This document shows positions 1-7,000 of a stretch of DNA of 12,536 bases, in pieces (the first letter of the stretch is position 1; every line of letters begins with the position of its first letter). The notes below the pieces were generated by a model. It was not told the origin of the DNA. It saw only the letters and a program-made list of their open reading frames with translations, and made no database searches. A program made the position numbers and the translations under genes. This DNA is from Clostridia bacterium (GTDB lineage Bacteria; Bacillota; Clostridia; Oscillospirales; Acutalibacteraceae): contig JAFOCH010000112.1 in the NCBI GenBank assembly GCA_017381395.1, positions 1-12,536 of the forward strand, written 5' to 3'.

Positions 1-408
1 ACCGAAAAAAGAATTCAGCTTGCCATAGTATCGGATGAATACGGCGGATTTGCCGGAATCGTCACTATTGAGGACCTGCTCGAATCCATCGTAGGTAATA
101 TGCAGGACGAATACGATGATGAAGAAGAGGAATTCGAAAAGCTCAATGATACAACCTATACCATCGACGGCGTGACCGACATCGAGGAGGTTGAGGAGGA
201 GCTCGGAATCAAGCTTCCCCAGGGCGAATACGATACAGTTGCGGGAATGATAATGTCCATTCTCGGACGCATTCCGGAGGAAAATGAAACCCCGATGGTC
301 GAAGTTGCCGGATGCGAATTCACGGTTGAAAGTATTAACGAGCGCCGAATCGAGAGGGTAAAAATAGTCAAACTTCCTGTCGAAGAAGAGACCGAAGAGG
401 ACGAATAA
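1..408 (+). CDS. CorC/HlyC-family CNNM-type transporter, C-terminal fragment
   Basis: The reading frame is open from base 1 and gives 135 residues, so the N-terminal membrane domain and first CBS domain lie upstream of the window. Visible first is the end of a CBS domain with the family signature SDEYGGFAGIVTIEDLLESI (fragment residues 11-30). An acidic linker (DDEEEEFE) follows, and then a transporter-associated CorC_HlyC domain of about 80 residues that begins near TYTIDG and contains the typical ELGIKLPQGEYDTVAG stretch. Proteins of this family (CorC, hemolysin III-type annotations, CNNM homologues) are membrane proteins linked to Mg2+/Co2+ efflux or homeostasis; the hemolysin name is historical. 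The C-terminus is very acidic (EEETEEDE), which is common in the family. The substrate cannot be told from this piece. The gene is followed by a hairpin at 420-444. Confidence 0.92.
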   Translation, partial: TEKRIQLAIVSDEYGGFAGIVTIEDLLESIVGNMQDEYDDEEEEFEKLNDTTYTIDGVTDIEEVEEELGIKLPQGEYDTVAGMIMSILGRIPEENETPMVEVAGCEFTVESINERRIERVKIVKLPVEEETEEDE

Positions 409-419
409 TTTTTTACTTT

Positions 420-444
420 ATAAGGGGTGGCCACCACCCCTTAT
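420..444 (+). terminator. Hairpin, probable terminator after the CorC-like gene
   Basis: An 11-bp perfect stem (420-430 with 434-444, core AAGGGGTGG/CCACCCCTT) encloses a 3-nt CCA loop, 11 bases after the stop codon. The stem is strong, but the run after it is only TGTAAACATT, with no real U-tract. Efficient intrinsic termination is therefore doubtful and readthrough into the queT leader is possible. I see no convincing promoter between this hairpin and the riboswitch, which also favours some readthrough. Confidence 0.55.
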
Positions 445-465
445 TGTAAACATTGGGTATAAAAA

Positions 466-507
466 ATGTCAGTTCGCAAAATCCTGACAATAAATAAAAC
501 TACGGAG
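466..507 (+). promoter_or_regulatory. preQ1-I-type riboswitch in the queT leader
   Basis: P1 is TGTCAG (467-472) paired with CTGACA (484-489). The loop begins TTCGC (473-477), continues A-rich, and ends in C just before P1 closes. The 3' side is an A-rich tail ending AAAACTACGG (496-505). This reproduces the preQ1-I plan: small P1 hairpin, UUC(GC) loop start, conserved C at the P1 boundary, and an A-rich tail ending in ACUA plus GG that pairs back to the loop as pseudoknot P2. It strongly resembles the known Thermoanaerobacter and Bacillus preQ1-I aptamers in order and length. The GG of the pseudoknot (504-505) is part of the GGAG Shine-Dalgarno (504-507) of the next gene, so ligand binding should hide the ribosome site. 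That implies translational repression by preQ1. The downstream gene is a queT transporter, the expected partner. Confidence 0.87.
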
Positions 508-519
508 ATGAATTTAATA

Positions 520-1038
520 ATGAAAAAAAGCAAAAAAACCACTGTTTTTATTGCCAAAGGTGCCGCCATTGCCGCTTTTTACGCGGTGCTTTGTATTGTG
601 GTGTCACCCCTTTCCTACGGAATGATTCAGTGCCGAATTGCCGAGGCATTGTGTGTGCTTTGTGCCTTTACACCTACTGCAATTTACGGACTGACGGTCG
701 GCTGTTTGATAGCCAATATTTTCAGTTTTAATCCCGTCGATATGCTTTTTGGCACGGCGGCAACCCTCATCGCAGCGGTGATTGCCTACTGGCTGCGTAA
801 TGTGAAAATAAAAGGGATTGCGTGGCTTGTGCCGCTTCCCGCGGTGGTGGTCAATATGGCTATAATCGGGCTGGAATTACAGGTCTATTTCCCGATGGAA
901 AACAGCGGATTTTTGGTCGGATATTTAACTCAGGCGGCAGCGATCGGAATCGGTCAGGTAATTGCCTGCTACGGACTCGGAATACCGCTTTACATTTTTA
1001 TCGACCGCACACGGATTAAGAAAATAATTACCGAATAG
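520..1038 (+). CDS. queT: QueT-family queuosine precursor transporter
   Basis: The 172-residue membrane protein matches the QueT (former DUF988) family. It has five to six hydrophobic segments, the signature IQCRIAEAL (residues 36-44, usually IQFRISEAL), GCLIAN (61-66) and DMLFGTAATL (74-83). QueT proteins are proposed small-substrate uptake components, often of ECF type, for preQ0/preQ1-type queuosine precursors. I chose the ATG at 520 because GGAG (504-507) sits 12 bases upstream. The longer reading at 466 starts inside the riboswitch stem and has no ribosome site, and the ATG at 508 overlaps the Shine-Dalgarno. The preQ1-I-type element directly upstream independently supports the function and predicts repression when the precursor is plentiful. 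It is the first gene of a tight + strand group; the next gene starts 15 bases after its stop. Confidence 0.9.
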   Translation: MKKSKKTTVFIAKGAAIAAFYAVLCIVVSPLSYGMIQCRIAEALCVLCAFTPTAIYGLTVGCLIANIFSFNPVDMLFGTAATLIAAVIAYWLRNVKIKGIAWLVPLPAVVVNMAIIGLELQVYFPMENSGFLVGYLTQAAAIGIGQVIACYGLGIPLYIFIDRTRIKKIITE

Positions 1039-1053
1039 AAGGGTATTTTTATA

Positions 1054-1260
1054 ATGGTAACAAAGGAACAAATCGAACGAATAAACGCCCTTGCTAGAAA
1101 GCAGAGGGAGGTCGGTCTGACCGAGGAGGAAAAGACCGAGCAGGCGACACTTCGCCGCCTATACATCGACTCGTTTAAGGAAAGTTTGGAAGGACAGCTT
1201 TCGTCAATTACCGTCGTCGAAAAGGACGGCTCCCGACACAAATTGGAGAAAAAACAATGA
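1054..1260 (+). CDS. DUF896 / YnzC-family small protein (UPF0291)
   Basis: This 68-residue protein has the standard length and sequence pattern of the DUF896 (UPF0291, Bacillus YnzC) family. The helical N-terminal half runs EQIERINALARKQREVGLT, followed by EEEKTEQATLRRLYIDSFKESLEGQLSSI. The family forms a two-helix hairpin and its function is not firmly established; in Bacillus a relative lies in the SOS-controlled yneA region. Purine-rich GAAGGGT just after the queT stop serves as ribosome site, with a rather long spacing. Its stop codon overlaps the next gene's start (ATGA at 1257-1260), so the two are likely translationally coupled. It is a common Firmicutes housekeeping-type small gene, and nothing here ties it to queuosine. 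Confidence 0.9.
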   Translation: MVTKEQIERINALARKQREVGLTEEEKTEQATLRRLYIDSFKESLEGQLSSITVVEKDGSRHKLEKKQ

Positions 1261-2204
1261 AGATAGTTATTCTTGACGCCCAAACGGTGACAAAGGGCGA
1301 CCTTTCGCTGTCGCCTCTCGACCGCTTTGGCGAAAAGGTTGTGTATCAGCTCACACCACCCGAGCTTATCGCCGAAAGGGTACGTGATGCCGACATAATT
1401 CTTTGTAATAAACCCGTTCTCTGCGAGGAGAATTTAAAGGATGCAAAAAATCTCAAATACATCGGACTTTTTGCCACCGGCTACAATAATATCGACACCG
1501 AATACACCGAAAAAGCGGGGATAACCGTTTGCAACGCAGGCAGCTACTCGACCGCCGCCGTAGCCCAGCAAACCTTTGGTTTTATCCTCAATCATTTTTC
1601 AAAAATTGCCGATTACGACCGTTTTGTAAAGGACGGCGGTTGGCTCAGTAGCGAAACATTTTCGCCCTTTGTTTTCGACACGGCGGAATTGGAAGGAAAA
1701 ACGCTCGGCATCGTCGGCTATGGCAAAATCGGTCAGCAGGTTGCCCGAATCGCCAATGCCTTTTCGATGCGTGTGCTTGTGTATAAGCCGACACCGATGG
1801 AGGATAGCGCCGTCACCTTCACCGACCTCGACGAGCTACTGAGAGAAAGTGACGTAATCACCCTCCACTGTCCGCTGAATGAACGGTCAAGGAAACTGTT
1901 TAACGCCGACACGTTTAATAAATGCAAGGACGGCGCGTATTTCATAAACACCGCAAGGGGCGGAATCGTCGACGAAAAGGCGCTTTTTGATGCCCTTGAC
2001 CGCGGTAAATTGAGCGGAGCTGCTGTCGACGTTTTAACCACCGAGCCGATGAGCCGCGATTGTGTCCTTTTCGGGGCAAAGAATATTACCTTTTCGCCCC
2101 ACGTTGCGTGGGCACCGCTCCAAACGAGAGAGCGACTGATGGGAATAGTCTGCGACAATATCGAGGCATTCCTCAGCGGCAAGCCAAAGAATGTAGTTAA
2201 GTAA
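1257..2204 (+). CDS. D-2-hydroxyacid dehydrogenase (NAD(P)-dependent)
   Basis: The 315-residue protein is a typical D-isomer-specific 2-hydroxyacid dehydrogenase, reducing a 2-keto acid (for example hydroxypyruvate or glyoxylate) to the D-hydroxy acid. The nucleotide-binding motif is G154-Y-G156-K-I-G159. The catalytic triad is visible as R234 (NTARGG), E263 (TTEP) and H282 (SPHVAW). The overall pattern resembles the glycerate dehydrogenase/hydroxypyruvate reductase branch more than SerA, since no ACT domain follows and the length is short. After the second beta strand the sequence reads VYKPTP (175-180) rather than an acidic residue, so NADP use is possible; this is inference. GGAG lies about 9 bases before the ATG, which overlaps the DUF896 stop. 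The exact substrate cannot be determined. Confidence 0.9.
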   Translation: MKIVILDAQTVTKGDLSLSPLDRFGEKVVYQLTPPELIAERVRDADIILCNKPVLCEENLKDAKNLKYIGLFATGYNNIDTEYTEKAGITVCNAGSYSTAAVAQQTFGFILNHFSKIADYDRFVKDGGWLSSETFSPFVFDTAELEGKTLGIVGYGKIGQQVARIANAFSMRVLVYKPTPMEDSAVTFTDLDELLRESDVITLHCPLNERSRKLFNADTFNKCKDGAYFINTARGGIVDEKALFDALDRGKLSGAAVDVLTTEPMSRDCVLFGAKNITFSPHVAWAPLQTRERLMGIVCDNIEAFLSGKPKNVVK

Positions 2205-2233
2205 AAAAATCAGGGATTCAAGAGGTATAAATA

Positions 2234-3061
2234 ATGATACGCGTGTTATCAAACTGTCACACCCATACTAATTATTGCGACGGAATATCGTCACCTGCCG
2301 AAATGGCGAAAAAAGCACACGAAAAGGGCTTTGTTTCGCTCGGCTTCTCGGTTCATTCTCCGTTGCCTTATGAAAATGACTATGCAATAAGTGAAAATCG
2401 ACTGCCCCTTTATCTCGACGAAATCGCACAGTTAAAGGCAGAATACGAGGGAAAGATGGAGGTCCTGTCGGGCATCGAGCTTGATGCCGACAGCGAAATG
2501 GATTTGACACCTTTTGATTATGTAATCAGTTCGGTGCATCAGCTTCATTCCGATGACGGAAGGATTTATGCCGTTGACCGTACTCCCGAGGAGCTTGTCG
2601 AATGCGTTGACGAAATGTTTGGCGGCGATGCCTTGGCTATGGCGGAGTATTTCTATGCCGTCAGCGAAAAGGCGGCACTTCGCGAGGGCGTACATATCGT
2701 AGGTCACTTTGACCTTATATCAAAGTTTAATGACGAAATTCATCTTTTTGACGACCGCGACCCCTATTATTTTGCCCTTGCCCGTAATGCGATTTACAAC
2801 ATTTTGCGTAAAAAGCCGGGAATGCTTTTTGAAATAAACACGGGTGCGATGTACCGCCACGGAAAGAAAAATCCGTATCCCTCGTCGCAAATGCTTTCGA
2901 CCATTTTTAACAATGGCGGCAGGGTGATTTTATCCTCTGACGCGCATAATGCACATTCACTTGATTACGCATTTGATGACGCACTTGCCGAGTGCAAAAA
3001 GGCAGGATTTACCTGCGTTTTCCGTATGCGAAAGGGCGCAATCGAAAAACTTGAATTTTAA
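2234..3061 (+). CDS. PHP-domain phosphatase, histidinol-phosphatase (HisJ/HisK) family
   Basis: The 275-residue protein belongs to the polymerase and histidinol phosphatase (PHP) family. Metal ligands are visible in order: H9-x-H11 and D16 (CHTHTNYCD), H41 (SVHSP), E82 (GIELD), H102 (SSVHQL), H158-F-D160 (GHFDL), D236-x-H238 (SSDAH). Length and motif order match monofunctional HisJ/HisK-type L-histidinol-phosphate phosphatases, which hydrolyse histidinol phosphate to histidinol in histidine synthesis using a trinuclear metal site. No other his genes are in view, so another phosphomonoester substrate is possible. GAGG (2222-2225) precedes the ATG by 8 bases. The gene follows the dehydrogenase by 29 bases and is the last of the + strand group before the hairpin at 3074. 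Confidence 0.88.
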   Translation: MIRVLSNCHTHTNYCDGISSPAEMAKKAHEKGFVSLGFSVHSPLPYENDYAISENRLPLYLDEIAQLKAEYEGKMEVLSGIELDADSEMDLTPFDYVISSVHQLHSDDGRIYAVDRTPEELVECVDEMFGGDALAMAEYFYAVSEKAALREGVHIVGHFDLISKFNDEIHLFDDRDPYYFALARNAIYNILRKKPGMLFEINTGAMYRHGKKNPYPSSQMLSTIFNNGGRVILSSDAHNAHSLDYAFDDALAECKKAGFTCVFRMRKGAIEKLEF

Positions 3062-3073
3062 TTAAAACAGTAT

Positions 3074-3104
3074 AAAAAGCAGTCGCTCAGCGGCTGCTTT
3101 TTTT
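3074..3104 (+). terminator. Strong intrinsic terminator shared by converging genes
   Basis: A 13-bp stem, 3074-3086 paired with 3090-3102 (one T-G wobble), closes on a TCA loop at 3087-3089 and runs into seven T residues. The other strand has a U-run too (TTTTT at the end of its stem), so it can act both ways. The TCA loop is the complement of the TGA stop codon of the - strand TauE gene, so that gene ends inside the terminator. Confidence 0.93.
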
Positions 3105-3485
3105 AATGCCGTCATCCTCTTTCCTTCTCGCAAAAAGCTCACGCAGACCAATGAAAATCAGGAATGCCGAAAAGATTTTACCGAGCATATTCGGTCCTAT
3201 CATCTCGGCTGAATACGCGCCTATGGCAACCCCGACCAGACCGCCCAAAATCATCGGTAACGCGAGCCGCCAAATAATTAGCTTTTTTCGCGAATGAATG
3301 ACTAAAGCAATGACGGCGCAGGGGATAAAAAATAATAAATTTATACCTTGGGCGGTTATTTGGTCGACCCCTGCCATCAGTGTCAGATAAATTATCAATA
3401 CACCGCCGCCACCTATTCCCATCGCGCCGATTATTCCCGATAAAATTCCTGCCAACCACATATATACGTTGCCTATCTGAACCAC
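3087..3485 (-). CDS. TauE/SafE-family membrane protein, half-size (second of pair)
   Basis: The 132-residue protein is a hydrophobic four-segment half of the sulfite exporter TauE/SafE family, with the glycine-rich signature GIIGAMGIGGGGVLIIYL (residues 18-35). Full-length members are about 250 residues and contain this unit twice, each with a motif of this kind. I chose the GTG at 3485, which follows AGGGG with a 7-base gap; an ATG at 3461 is an alternative. It overlaps the end of the previous half gene by 13 bases, so the two should be translationally coupled and may assemble as a heterodimer. The family exports small sulfur-containing or organic anions, or takes part in sulfur metabolism; the substrate is unknown here. 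The last codons (IKKSSR) and stop lie within the bidirectional terminator hairpin. Confidence 0.85.
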   Translation of the reverse strand: MVQIGNVYMWLAGILSGIIGAMGIGGGGVLIIYLTLMAGVDQITAQGINLLFFIPCAVIALVIHSRKKLIIWRLALPMILGGLVGVAIGAYSAEMIGPNMLGKIFSAFLIFIGLRELFARRKEDDGIKKSSR

Positions 3486-3850
3486 ATCCTAACCCCTGAC
3501 CAGATTATGAAAAGCGCAAATATTTTACGCAACCAGCTATCCTTTATTTTGCTCAGCAAAAACGCCCCGATTACCGCGCCGACAGTCCCTGCGGGAAGGT
3601 ATCCGACGGCATCGGAAAAGGTAACCTTTCCGTTTATCAAATACAGCGTCGCACTGAAAAGGCATAGGGGCAGAATAAGGGCGATTGACGTGGCGTGCGC
3701 CTGCTTTTGCTCGGCTCCTGCCTTTTTGAGTAGGGGGACGGCAAGCATACCTCCGCCTGCTCCGAGCAGCCCATTTATGAACCCGACCAAAATTGAGCCG
3801 AGATAGGCGAATCTTTTTTTCTGCGTGTTTATAATTTTCACTCCTACCAT
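3473..3850 (-). CDS. TauE/SafE-family membrane protein, half-size (first of pair)
   Basis: About 125 residues, with four hydrophobic segments and the TauE/SafE motif GFINGLLGAGGGMLAVPLL. It is about half a normal family member and is followed by a second half gene in another frame. The start is uncertain. ATG at 3850 is the first standard codon near the conserved region but has no ribosome site ahead of it. A TTG at 3868 would be earlier and is also without one. The best Shine-Dalgarno (AGGAG, 3845-3841) lies just after that ATG and points to ATT at 3835 or ATA at 3832. Conserved sequence starts only around FAYLGSILVGF, so no domain is at stake. Because both halves keep their glycine motifs and full helices, this looks like a working split gene rather than decay. 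Confidence 0.82.
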   Translation of the reverse strand: MVGVKIINTQKKRFAYLGSILVGFINGLLGAGGGMLAVPLLKKAGAEQKQAHATSIALILPLCLFSATLYLINGKVTFSDAVGYLPAGTVGAVIGAFLLSKIKDSWLRKIFALFIIWSGVRMWFR

Positions 3851-3881
3851 TTTCTGAAAAAAGTGCAAAAATTCTACATTT

Positions 3882-3911
3882 TCTATAAAAAATCAGCTCA
3901 ACTTTTGTTAA
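3882..3911 (-). promoter_or_regulatory. Possible promoter for the TauE half-gene pair
   Basis: On the - strand, TTAACA (3911-3906) and TATAGA (3887-3882) are separated by 18 bases. Transcription would begin near 3875, about 25 bases before the ATG at 3850. The match is moderate in AT-rich sequence, so this is tentative. Confidence 0.35.
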
Positions 3912-3956
3912 ACCGGAAAAAACTGAAAGTTTCTTTATATAAATTCATTTTTATTA

Positions 3957-3985
3957 TTGACTTGTGGTGACAAAATATGTATAAT
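3957..3985 (+). promoter_or_regulatory. Strong sigma-A-type promoter of the surface protein gene
   Basis: TTGACT (3957-3962) and a perfect TATAAT (3980-3985) are separated by exactly 17 bases. The predicted transcription start is near 3992, leaving a leader of about 107 nt before the ATG at 4099. It is the best consensus promoter in the window and fits a highly expressed surface protein. Confidence 0.85.
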
Positions 3986-4000
3986 TCATTATGTATAGTA

Positions 4001-4090
4001 GTGTCGCTATGTATGTCATTTATTGACAGACACAGGGATGTCTTACATATTATAGGCGGCGAAATGAGATACCGCCGTCAATAAAAGGAG
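4001..4090 (+). promoter_or_regulatory. Structured 5' leader with alternative folds next to the ribosome site
   Basis: Complementary segments allow a three-way junction. The outer stem is TTTATTGAC (4019-4027) with GTCAATAAA (4077-4085), 9 bp. Inside it are hairpin AGACA/TGTCT (4028-4032/4039-4043) and hairpin GGCGG/CCGCC (4055-4059/4072-4076), both abutting the outer stem without unpaired bases on one side. The outer stem's 3' strand overlaps the start of the AAAAGGAG ribosome site (4083-4090). A competing fold exists: TGTCA/TGACA (4014-4018/4024-4028), enclosed by GTGTC/GACAC (4001-4005/4029-4033), uses the same bases as the outer stem. The pairings are seen in the sequence; regulation is inference. 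I could not match it to a riboswitch class I know. TGTCA-N5-TGACA could instead be a protein-binding operator. Confidence 0.45.
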
Positions 4091-4098
4091 CAAATGCT

Positions 4099-7000
4099 AT
4101 GAGAAAATTTTTGGAAAAGAGAGTATTACCGGTTGTTGCAGCAGTTTGCCTGCTCGTAACAATGGTAGCCGTTGCGATGTCCTTCGCCAGCGCTACCGAA
4201 TATACTGGTAAAGAGGTTACTCTGATGGTTGGTGGTGGCGACTTAAAGGATAATGGATACCATCTTACCGTAAACGTTCCCCAGGTGTACAAGGGTGACA
4301 AGATTAAGAGCAATGGAAACTGGCTCAATTTTGACCTCAACTATACCGATGGCGGAGTACCCAAGACTAGCAAAATTAACGGTATGCAAAATTGGTACTG
4401 TGATGGTGAATGGAAATTCAGCTCACAGCTCTATTATGGAAAGATTAACGGCTCTGCAAGCAACGATGCAAAGGTACTTGACCAGGCAGGTACTTGGAAG
4501 TGTGTTACAGGCATGCAGGCTGGCGGACAGGTTACACTTATTCAGTTCGAAGTTGTTGAATATGTAGCACCTCCGACATTGGAAAGTCGCACTACTACAT
4601 CCATTACAGTTGCTCAGTTGGAGGGATATGAGTATAGTCTTGATGGAACAACATGGCAGTCAAGCAATGTTTTCACAGATCTTACTCCCAACACAAAATA
4701 CACCGTATATCAGCGTGTTGCCGCAGATGGCGAAACTCCTGCTGGTGCTAAGAGTGTAGCTTTGTCAGTTACAACTCTCAGCGAGGAGTCGAGTGACACT
4801 TCAAGTGATGACACCTCAAGCGATGTTGAGTCAGGTGAAATTGACTTTGGTTCCGAGAACCCTGCAGTTGACTACTCACCCCGTATTATCAAATTCTGGC
4901 CGAAACAGGGCGCAGAATCATCATATGTTACAAGCAAGGCCAATCCTTCTAACCTTGCCGGCTTCTCAACCGACACTGTTACAATCGATGGCGAAGAATA
5001 TGCTGCCTTTATGGTAGGCGATACCTTAAAGAACGAAACATGGTGGAGAGACCATAACAAGTATTCTTTCGACGCAGGAGATAAGACATATACTGGCTTC
5101 ATTTACCACGTAAACCTTTATCATAAGGATGGCACAAAGTATTACTTCAAGGCAGGTACCGGCGAAGGTTCAATGACCTTCGAAAAGCCGGGCGAGTACG
5201 TATTAAAGGGCACCCTCGAAGGATATAATGACGGCGCAAGACAGGATAGAGAAATTGAGATTGCTCATTTCTACGTTTTCTGGCCGACTCAGAATATCAT
5301 CGATCAGCTCGTTGATATTTCACAGGATGGCGGCTCTTATTACTACGAAAAGCAGCACGTAAACCTCGTTGTTAACGATACCACAGGTACAATGTGCGAT
5401 TACGTAGGTGTTGACGTTGCCGACATTCACGTTTCTGACTCACTTTATATTGATACAATTTGGAGCAACTACCTCTTCGAGTACCGCATTGGCAAGGCAA
5501 CCTACCAGGGTACTGTTGACAAGGTATATCTCTACGGTGTTGAGGGTAAGGTATCTGGCTACAAGCAGTACGTTCCCGGCAACATGGGCGAAAATGACCA
5601 TTACACCGATCCCGAAACAGGATTCGGCGAATACATGGACGTAAACGATCCCGCAATCGTAGGAAAGAAACTCTTTACCTTCGAGCTTACAGGTACATAC
5701 GCTATCTACGGCGAAGTTGTTACAGCTTCAGGCGTCAGACAGAATATCTACATGGGTAGCTTCAAGGTAACAGATACTCCCACAAAGGCAACACCCAACG
5801 AAAAGTACCATTACGATAATGCACATCTTTACGCATATCAGCCGCGCGAAATCAAGTATTACATTGATGACGACAGCAGCTACTTGGGTACACATCTTAC
5901 CTTCGATCCCGAATTCAACAATGTGTTCTATGTATCTGATAAGCTCGTAAACGGCAACTATTGGAGCAACAATAAGTTTAACTATACCGACGTTTACGGT
6001 AAGGTGCACACAGGAAATATTTATAACCTTAGTTATGTTCGCGTAACCGAAGAAGGAACAACTCAGATGGGTTGGGCTCAGGTAGGTTACGGACATTCTA
6101 CCGGTTACACTGGTGATCCCTTTGTACTCACCGAGCCGGGCCTCTGGATGCTCATCGGTCAGCAGATTGAAGATAACGAAAACGGCCGCATCAACAACGT
6201 AGTTATGGCTACCTTCACCGTATTCGACCTTAACGAAGACGATCCTCGTGGCACAGGCGACCAGTTCACCGACGTTTCTGAAACTCTCAAGTGGAGCGGC
6301 TCCTTTAACAAGGCCGACTTCAAGGGCGACAGAGATAGCATCAACGCAAGCGGTTACCTCTATGCAAAGGGTGACGATCTCGTTTCACTCCAGACTGTTG
6401 GACACCTCCGTCTCGGCACAATCTTCAATGTAATCGCTACCTATGCAAAGAATGTTGAAGAAGGCGGCTCGGATGCCGACCAGTTTGTAGTTAACGCAGG
6501 CGATCTCAAGCTTCACGTTAAGAAGGGTGCTCTCGGCACATATGAGGCACAGATCATTTACAGAGGAACAGCCCTCGGTACAACATACTTTACCGAAGAT
6601 TATAAGTCAGCAGTCGGCACATACGACATCGAAAACAAGCTTGGTAAGATCACCGTTTACAAGGACGGCACTGCAATCAAGTGGATTTCCGAAACCGATG
6701 GAAAAGAAGTTACAACCTTCGACATCAGTAAGGATTACTACTTCAACGTAGCCGATGTTTCGATTGGCGTTGCAGGAGCAGGAAGCTACATTCCTTACCT
6801 CAGAATTAAGCCGGTTGACCCGACCGTTATCAATGTTACAAAGACAATTACTTACGAAAAGTTCACCAAGGAAAACTGGAAGGGTAACGTAGGAAACATC
6901 TCTTCTGACGGAAAATTGGTTGCTAACGGACGCGACTTGCCGGTACTTACCTGTGTTGCACCGTACAATCTTGGAACATCATTTACCGTTTCATCATACC

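Noticed and set aside
451..466. TATAAA (458-463) as a promoter -10 box for queT.
   Set aside because: A start from it would fall at about 470, inside the riboswitch P1 stem, and no -35 lies 16-18 bases upstream.
3991..4026. An 11-codon reading frame (MYSSVAMYVIY) at the very start of the surface-gene transcript, as a leader peptide.
   Set aside because: It would start at the predicted transcription start with no ribosome site, and has no run of regulatory codons; the bases are better explained by RNA pairing.
4019..4085. Hammerhead ribozyme in the three-way junction.
   Set aside because: GAAA and GTC occur, but the essential CUGANGA core is missing and the junction strands do not fit.
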